A stretch of DNA of 64,000 bases from Gnetum montanum (taxonomy: Eukaryota; Streptophyta; Gnetopsida; Gnetales; Gnetaceae), in the NCBI GenBank assembly GCA_015680685.1, contig MNCI01005810.1, positions 296,772-360,771 on the forward strand, written 5' to 3'. The first letter of the stretch is position 1. Each line of letters begins with the position of its first letter. Below the pieces are notes generated by a model. The model worked only from the letters and a program-made list of their open reading frames with translations, did not search any database and had not been told where the DNA came from. This document shows, in pieces, positions 57,358 to 64,000 of this stretch. A program made the position numbers and the translations under genes.

Positions 57358-57362
57358 CATAC
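57358..57362. repeat. Target-site duplication CATAC (right) of the E solo LTR
   Basis: CATAC directly after CCAACA; matches 54409-54413. Confidence 0.85.
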
Positions 57363-58911
57363 CATAAGTGCAAACTCATGGAGCACCATTGGTTAGCTCA
57401 ACCCAACATGTTCAGGATGTTACCTCACAACATGTGGCTAGGCAGTGGGTTCCACCAGCTATCCAGCAACACCAGTCTACTCACTACAGCATACCACACC
57501 CTGTAGTCTCATCTCTAAATGTTTCTCCACTACAACAACCGACAATCCAATAATATCCCTTTCCAAAAATGATGCAACAGCTGAATTATTATCAATCACA
57601 GTCCACTGAACCCACCGGTTTGCCTACCGCCCAAGAGTGGGTAGACACAAAAAAATGATGCACTCATTAACTAAGGAGTTAAAGCACCTTAAAATTGTAG
57701 ACACTGAGAAAGTCAATGTGTTGGAATTTTATCAAGATGACCCAATCCACCCTTCAGTCCCACTGTTAACCTTGCCGAAGGGAATCTCATTACCTCAACT
57801 AACCAAGTACAATGGAGAGAGAGATCCACTTTCCCATCTGGTAACATTTCATCTAGAGTGTCTATTGCTTCAAGCCTAGCCTCATGAAATTCTACGTGTA
57901 TGTGCTATGTCCCTAACGGGAAAGGCCTTAGACTGGTACCAAGCTTTACCATGTAACTTCATATCCTCCCTAGAAGATTTGTTATATCAGTTCATTACTC
58001 GCTTTAAATATAATCCAAAGCCTGAAGCCACACTGGATAGCTTGATTTATCCAAAGGTGGAGTGCAACCCTCAACGAACTTCATGAGCCCATCCTTGAAA
58101 CATATATGCTTACCATCCTTAAAGTGATCATGAATGAATTTATTAAATCAAAAATTTATTATTTGATTGCCCATACTTTGAGTCAAGCATTTGCACAAAT
58201 TAAGAACATAGAAGAGGTGGCACAATCAAGCAATGACCCAGCTTATGTGGCCTACAGAAACCAACATGCTTGCAAGCAAAACAAAACAGTAGCAACTATG
58301 GCTACAAGCAAAAAAGCAACCAACTAGGGTCCACTAGTTAAATAACCCAAAGCCCCAGTTGACAAAACTACCAACTTTGGTGCCAACTGACCTATATTAG
58401 CAGGGCCACCCCAAGGCCCAACTTTTAGTGCAAGGACCCCTCAAAGTATACACCATTACCGATGTAACCCTCTGAACTATTGGAGAAACTCTTGAAATCT
58501 AGGAAAATCCAACATAAACACGTATCGGTGATTACCCTTCAAAACCATGATAGGTACTATGAACTACTAAGGAACCCCACATTAGTAGTACCAAATGAGC
58601 CCTCAGTCCCACAACATTTTAAATTGGACCAATACTATCATTACCATCAATTGGCTGGTCACAGTATAGACAACTATTGTGCTTTGCAACATGACTTGCA
58701 GAGGATGATAGAACAAGGCCAATTGGTGATCAACATGGCGAGTCAATCCAACATAGATGATGCCTCCTATGTCATAAATTCAATTAGCATAGGTGGCCAG
58801 CCAAAACTTGTGCAACAACCTTTTGTGATCCGTGTGCCTCCTAACAAGGCAAAGGTTCCCGTAGCCTCCACAAGCAAGAGGCTTTCCTTTTTTTTCAAAA
58901 TGCCATCTTAG

Positions 58912-59640
58912 GAACCCGCAACACCCTTTGTGGTCAAGGTTCCATAGCAATCATCTGCTAAGATGTTAAACTAGCATGACACAACAACAAAAATCGCTAA
59001 GCAACCTTTTTTCATCAAGGTGCCACAACGAGTTAGTCATACAAAAACTCCTAAAACAACTTCTAAGCCACCCTTTATCATAAGGGTGCTACAATGTGAT
59101 GGCCCCTCACCTACCTAAAGCCCAAAAGTAGGCAACATCTTGATCCCTCCTCCCTTGAGGGTTGACCCCAATAGCAACCTGGGTAGGTCCACCAAATGGC
59201 AACACAAGAGGGAAAACGAGCATCTCGCAACCCCCATGGTTGAAGCAAAGGCCACAACCAGTGAACAACAACTAGACACTGGGGCCCCTACCCCCAAGCA
59301 GGCCAAGAAAACTAAGCCTAAGTCCCCTTCCCAAGAGATCTATCGTTCAAGCCATGTGGAGGAAATCAAGGCCAACACAATAGCTAATGACAAGGACTTT
59401 GTAGCTGCAGTAACCCAGGTGAAGAAAACACTCAAGCAAAAGAACATGACATTGAGCTTATATGACCTTGTCATGACCTCATCTGCTCACTACCAAGCAT
59501 TGGCATAGGTCTTGGCCTCCATTCCTGTTACGGAGGACATCCCTACAAATGAGGCATCCATCCATTCAACAATGCTACCTCCTACACCACAAGAATTGGA
59601 TTCAACAACCTTAGCCTTTTGCAATGATGTAGTCAAAGTC
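58912..59640 (+). pseudogene. Gag-protease linker of element D
   Basis: Broken frame with further P-F-(V/F/I)-(V/I)-(K/R)-V motifs (TPFVVKVP, QPFFIKVPQ, PPFIIRVL) at 58912-59095. The conserved helical block LSLYDLVMTSSAHYQALA follows (about 59450-59508), then SIPVTEDIPTNEASIH. Same order as in A and B. Confidence 0.68.
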
Positions 59641-60197
59641 AACCCCGCACAAGGGGAGGTCACTATAGCTCCACTATCTATTAGCATTCATGTTGGACAA
59701 TGTACCATGTACAAAGTACATGTTGACGATGTTGTAGCAACAAACGTAGTTTTGTACCCTGTCATCAAAAGCTAGGCCTAGCAGATGAAATCAGGACAAC
59801 CAAAACCACATGTCTAAAATCCTTCAATGGATCACATATCACAGCCAGGGGTACAATCAACTTAGCCTTTGTGGTAGGAGAGCAATTCCCCACTAGTGTA
59901 GATTTCACTGTCATAGAGGAGATGCTAGGTTTCAACATGATTCTAGGTAGGCCTTGGATAGCCCAATTAAGGGCCATCTCCTCTCCCATCCACCAAGAAA
60001 TCCACCTTCCATACAAAGGTGCTCAAGTTATCATTCATCATGATAATGTTTCCTCTTCGACTATCCATGACATAGACATGGCACAAGTTTTGGAAGAAGA
60101 GTTTCTTGGTGGTACACCTACGGTAACCAACGCAATGCCTAAGGCTAACACACTCGAAAGAGTGGTTGAAGTCAATAGTCCCCCTAGAGGATCCTAA
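59641..60197 (+). pseudogene. Aspartic protease of element D, active site altered
   Basis: The active-site loop reads VDDVVATNVVLYPV where A has VDDGAATNVVPYP; the Gly after the Asp is lost. A frameshift lies near 59775. The later part VGEQFPTSVDFTVIEEMLGF, NMILGRPWIAQLRAI and SSPIHQEIHLPYKGA is well preserved (59871-60197). Inactive as it stands. Confidence 0.8.
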
Positions 60198-60440
60198 GCC
60201 TTGCATGCTCCCTAATCCATGGCTGGTTAGTAAGCAACTGCATGACCAAGAATTTTCCTTGGAAAAAAATATGCGGGTGCCTGCCTAGCCTTTGCCTCGA
60301 CTTTCCATGCATTGTTGACTTTCATTTGCATCGCACTAGCCTATGCGTTTACATTTTTTCTGCTCGCTTAGATCATGCATTTTTCTTTGTTTACACATTC
60401 GTCAACTTAGTTTACACATTGTTTAAAATACATAAAACTA
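60198..60440 (+). other. Protease tail to array junction in D
   Basis: No gene. Short words such as TTTACACATT and CTCGCTTAGATCATGC are present. In A and B the corresponding place begins the intron-like interval. Confidence 0.5.
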
Positions 60441-61035
60441 AAAAAACACATGGCCTGAAAAGGCCTTAAACTAGCTTACAACCCGGAACAGCCTAAAACT
60501 AACACTTTTTGCATTGCCTTTCTTTTTACGATAGGTGTTGCTTGATGTTGCTTTCTTTCTAGTTGATTTTTTTTGCAGGATCTTGCAGATACACAACATG
60601 ACCATGCATGTAACATCACACCTTACACAAGTAAGGTAAGCACCAATTTGCTATGACTATAAACTGGCACAGCTTGTCCTTAAGTCATGACACTAAACTA
60701 GCACAATAGGCGGTGTTGGCATCATGACCTAAAACTAATACCATAGAATGGTCCTGGGGCTATGACTTGAAACTGGCACCACAGAATGTCTTGGAGTCAT
60801 GAAAATAAGTCGACACCATAGAGCTTTATTCAGTATGACACTAAACTACCACATTTGTCTACCATGACGTGAAACTAGCATCCAGAGTCCACTAAGACTA
60901 TAAACTAGTTTGCCTCTTCATAGTCCGCTATGACTATAAACTAGCACTACACCATCTGCTATAATGCTAAACTAGCACCATCCAAAAGGTTATGACCTGA
61001 AACTAATCCACAATAGTCCACTAAGACTATAAAAT
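60441..61035 (+). repeat. Hairpin-unit arrays of D: GGCC type fused to GTC/GAC type
   Basis: Same units as in A and B but on the opposite strand, as expected for a plus-strand element. GGCC-TGAAAA-GGCC-TTAAACTAG lies at about 60452. About 12 units of the type GTC-CACTAA-GAC-TATAAACTAG run from 60650 to 61035 (also GTC-CGCTAT-GAC and GTC-TACCAT-GAC). Intron-type and 3'-UTR-type clusters are adjacent here because pol is missing. Confidence 0.8.
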
Positions 61036-62174
61036 GGTGACATCATCAATGACCAGGAAATACTTGAAAAGATATGTTGTTACAATGGGCTGTACCTATT
61101 TCACAAAAAAAAATTGCTACATAATTTGTCTCATGGACCCAGATGAAGTTGATGTTGTTCTATCTACTTTGAAATTGCACATGGTGGCTCCATCTCCTTG
61201 GTTGTTTTCAAGTTTAAAGTACTTAGTTAACTTAATCATTTGTGGCTTTCTTGTCTTCTTGGAGTTGTGTTTGCAGGATGACATGCCTGAGGTGTTCACG
61301 CACAGATGCAATTCATCATGACGATGAGGTGTTACATTCTTCCTAAGGCCCACAACTAGGTTAATCAATCCATTCATAAGTACATTTCCAATACATTCAC
61401 TATTCCCCATCATGTTCCCCTTACCTTATTCAATTACACCCCCTTGATACACATCCCAAAACTCTTGATACACTATTGCACACTGTGATTCTCTAAGCAG
61501 TTGCAACGAAAAACACAGTACACGGTACATGATACAAATGCAAATGAATGAGCACGAGGATAGCATTGAAAGAAAGCTCTTCCAAAAAGAAAAAAAGAAA
61601 AAAAAAGAAAAAATAGAAAAAAAGGAAAAGAACAAAAATATCAAAGAGAAAAATGCATGGAAAAGGTCTTCATAACCCCATTAACATCATAGACCAAAGA
61701 CCATTAGCACTTCTCATACAAGCCCCAAGCGGGAAGGCAATTATCTTAGAAAAATAGTTACACTCGTGTCTTAAAAGATCATGTTGCTCATCATCGCATG
61801 GCTTTGGCTATTTACAATGGGCTCTTGTAAACACTCTACAAGAGTCTCGTTTCTCCAAAGAATGCACTTCCTATGTCTTGGTTCCGAGTCTACTGAAAAT
61901 CGGCTATTGACAAGAACTAAAGATATGGTTTGTTCATGTGAGAGCATTCCTCTCCCATAATTCCAATAACAATTATAACTCTTGATCAACTCCTGATTTC
62001 CCTAGTGACAACCAATCCCCTTTCATCTTGAACTGCATTTCCCCCAACCCCATGTACTTCTGAACATGGTGCGATGACATCCAGCCAGGGCCGATGGATA
62101 ATGCTTGGTACTTGATTGGTCTTGGTGTTTTGTACTTCTTTGTCGATGCCTCTTCGGTGGATTCCTCTGGACTT
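61036..62174 (+). other. Element D 3' UTR
   Basis: No conserved protein. A 61575-61640 purine run (A with scattered G) is simple sequence. The block around 62056-62090 matches A 3' UTR (2951-2983, opposite strand). CTTCTTTGTCGATGCC at about 62136-62151 is the conserved sequence upstream of the PPT. Confidence 0.6.
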
Positions 62175-62191
62175 AAAAAAAGAGGGGCTAA
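62175..62191 (+). other. Polypurine tract of element D
   Basis: AAAAAAAGAGGGGCTAA directly before the LTR start TGAAACACC. Confidence 0.82.
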
Positions 62192-63894
62192 TGAAACACC
62201 ACTAATTTTGGCCTAACACTTTGAAAAGATAACAACTTAGACCCTTTCGAGCTTTTAGGAGGCAAACATTTGACTAAGGCATGTAACTCACGCTTAGCTT
62301 GTCAAGGTGGCTTGCCGTCAGTGTGAGCAACTCCAACGATTCCAAAATCAAGTTGAAGATGGTCCAAATCTAAAGGTGCAAGCCATCCTCAAGTGTCACT
62401 ATTCCTTACTTCAAGTTCTAGCATTTTGGAGTTTAGATTTTAGGTCAAATTATAAAAGTTTTCTCACTCATGCTAATGGTCATGCTAAGGTCACACTGGC
62501 AGCGTGAGTACAATGTGAGCAATTGTGAGGGCCTCGAAACTCAGTCGAAATGATTTGATTTTAAGGGTGCAAGTCATCCTTAGGGTTCATCATTGACAAC
62601 TTCAAGTTCCAACCTCCAGAAGTCTAGATTTCAAGTCTGAAATTGCAAGTTTTTGTACCTTATGTTGTGGTAATGCTGAGCTCACGCTGGCAGCATGAGC
62701 TGCCAAAACTGGTCTAAAACAAGACATATCCAAGCTTAATTTTTGACTTGAAAATTAGTCTCAAGGTCAACCATAGTCAGGAAATTTCTATACTCAAGAA
62801 ACAGGCTTTAGAAATCAAAATTTGGTGTGAAATATGTCATTTTTAGCTCACTCACGTTGAGGTCATACTAACAGCATGAGTGCAGCAGGAGTACTGGTCA
62901 CGCCCAGTCGAAAGCACGTCAAACACACACTAAGGAAACACCAAGATAAAATCAACTCATGTTGGGAGCTATGGTGGAACAAAGATGCTTCAAATAGTCA
63001 CAAAACCACTCAAATAAACATCTTGGATCAGTCAAATCAAGATCGAGAAGTTTCAAGCAAGTCAAAGTCAATCTCTCTTATTGTACATTATCATTTTCAT
63101 TGTAAATTTTCATCATCTGTGAGCTTGTCAAGATCTTATGCTCCAAATTGTATTTACTTCCATGGGCATAAGCTAGCTTGCATTGTAAGATACAGTGCAT
63201 CTGATCAAGAACGTAGCCTGCGTACGCACGTCCGATTGACACGTTGCTATTCATCAAACACCTATCACACGATCTGTTTTCCTCTCATTTCCCAGCCATT
63301 AATCTCACCCATGGAATCCACACTTAAGCCTAGCCTAACCTTATAAATACCCCATCCATTGACATAAATTGGGTTGGCAATTTTGAAGGTTGACAGCTTA
63401 GGAAACACTGACTAGAAACTTTTGGACACTTGGGCACACCTGACTCCTAGCATTGAAGCACCTGCAAGCACATCACCCTAGGGTTTAGTACTTGACTTTC
63501 CATCCACATGTGTAGCTACACTTTGACTGATGCACATTCACTCTAAGCAATACAATACAGTTTAATTTTCCTTACATTATATTGTTTAATGTATACTTTT
63601 TTTTACATTTAGTTTATGTTTTGTTTGCAATACTGTTCTGTATACGATCTGTTTGCATTTTGAGCATCATTATTTACATTTCAAACATCCGTCACAATAA
63701 CCCCAACGTAAGCCATAGCTTACGTTTGGGGAAGTCCTTGCTTGATTTGTGTGCAAACCATCCAAGGCACTCTGCCTTCATTTTTCTTTTCTAGCTTGCC
63801 CTCATGCGAAGGTAGGGTCAACTATGCCGGTCCGATGATCTTTTGGTGTTTGTTTTTTCGCTTTCAGCCTTACATTGACGATTTTGGTCAGTAC
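62192..63894 (+). repeat. Element D 3' LTR (1703 bp)
   Basis: Starts TGAAACACCAC and ends CAGTACA. TATA box TATAAATA at 63342-63349. Partner of 51546-53244. Palindromic words in U3 are more decayed (for example CACACTGGCAGCGTGAG near 62493). Confidence 0.88.
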
Positions 63895-64000
63895 AATTAC
63901 TACTCAAAATTGGATAGCACATATTATGATGGCATGAAGGTGGTTGAGAAGATCAGATAATCCTAGGTGATGGAGGCACTTTAGGTTTTGAAGAACCTTC
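63895..64000. other. Right flank of D, unassigned
   Basis: 106 bp after the D LTR; no feature recognised. It should be the continuation of the sequence into which D inserted. Confidence 0.4.

Larger units (their letters stand above)
53663..58911 (+). pseudogene. gag of element D, interrupted by an E solo LTR
   Basis: Starts MESSQINIVTLP at 53663. N-terminal strings (EQYNFICVKIQANMP, FDIVPLCEHHNQL, EHGDSYHTISPYTHKNPLF) are collinear with B gag. After the insertion (54414-57357) it resumes at 57363 with a Gln/Pro-rich part, then VLEFYQDDPIHPSVPLLTL, LTKYNGERDPLSHLVTF, SLTGKALDWYQALP and RFKYNPKPEATLDSL. The region 58106-58327 matches the B core C-terminus. The knuckle YYHYHQLAGHSIDNYCAL has lost its first Cys. 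A PFVIRVPP motif begins the linker. Stops and frameshifts throughout. Confidence 0.82.
51546..63894 (+). mobile_element. Element D: pol-less Tat-related retrotransposon
   Basis: Plus strand: 5' LTR 51546-53244, PBS 53250, gag from 53663, an E solo LTR inserted at 54414, linker, protease to 60197, fused hairpin arrays 60441-61035, 3' UTR, PPT 62175 and 3' LTR 62192-63894. There is no RT, RNase H, integrase or antisense gene, unlike A and B. Flanking pentamers ATGAC and ATTAC differ at one base and may be a decayed target duplication. It is a non-autonomous deletion derivative of an A/B-like relative, inserted into C LTR sequence. Confidence 0.85.

Noticed and set aside
61575-61640. Second polypurine tract in D
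   Set aside because: A-rich simple sequence about 550 bp from the LTR; the true PPT abuts the LTR at 62175-62191.
1-64000. tRNA, rRNA or known structured ncRNA genes
   Set aside because: No cloverleaf with A/B boxes or conserved rRNA stretch was recognised on either strand; the tRNA-like strings found are primer-binding sites.

Overview
This window is plant nuclear DNA made almost entirely of old, decayed LTR retrotransposons. I found no host gene, no tRNA or rRNA gene and no CRISPR array. The land-plant assignment rests on polymerases of the Ty3/gypsy Tat type: a normal RNase H is followed by a second 'archaeal-type' RNase H and then an integrase, and the LTRs carry plant-style TATA boxes. 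The repeat density suits a seed plant with a large genome. A gymnosperm is possible but unproven.

Layout. (1) 1-1547: unassigned sequence whose first ~160 bp match the element C LTR. (2) 1548-16489: 'A-left', a minus-strand Tat element (3' LTR, PPT, 3' UTR, pol, an antisense spliced gene, protease, truncated gag). (3) 16490-33924: element B, a second minus-strand Tat family with both LTRs (1605 and 1606 bp), PBS and PPT. A partial second copy of B's 3' region follows (33925-35104). (4) 35105-45797: 'A-right', another A copy running from the antisense gene through gag and PBS into a shortened 5' LTR. It overlaps about 8.1 kb of A-left content. (5) 45798-48610: gag, PBS and LTR of element C, minus strand. 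(6) 48611-51451: solo LTR of family E. (7) 51546-63894: element D, plus strand, with 1.70-kb LTRs, gag and protease but no pol. A second E solo LTR sits in its gag at 54414-57357, flanked by a perfect 5-bp target duplication.

How the parts fit together. In A and B the protease and the reverse transcriptase are separated by about 5-6 kb. On the opposite strand that interval holds an eight-exon gene. The exon model for A-left sums to 3225 nt (1074 codons plus stop). The homologous exons in B and in A-right keep the order, several lengths and the checked phases. In B, consensus-like splice sites on the sense strand would remove the whole interval and join protease to RT in frame, so the antisense gene appears to live inside an intron of its host retrotransposon. 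Sense-strand non-coding segments (both intron flanks and the 3' UTR) carry about 70 copies of a short hairpin unit: a covarying 3-7 bp stem, a constant 6-nt loop, and an adjacent AAACTRG in element-sense orientation. Separately, each LTR family has an array of its own short palindromic word just upstream of its TATA box.

All coding regions are broken. Many of the stops and catalytic losses are C-to-T or G-to-A changes, as expected for methylated, silenced repeats. One short segment (38728-38869) looks like an assembly error. Coordinates of LTR ends, splice sites and domains come from reading and cross-aligning the copies by eye.
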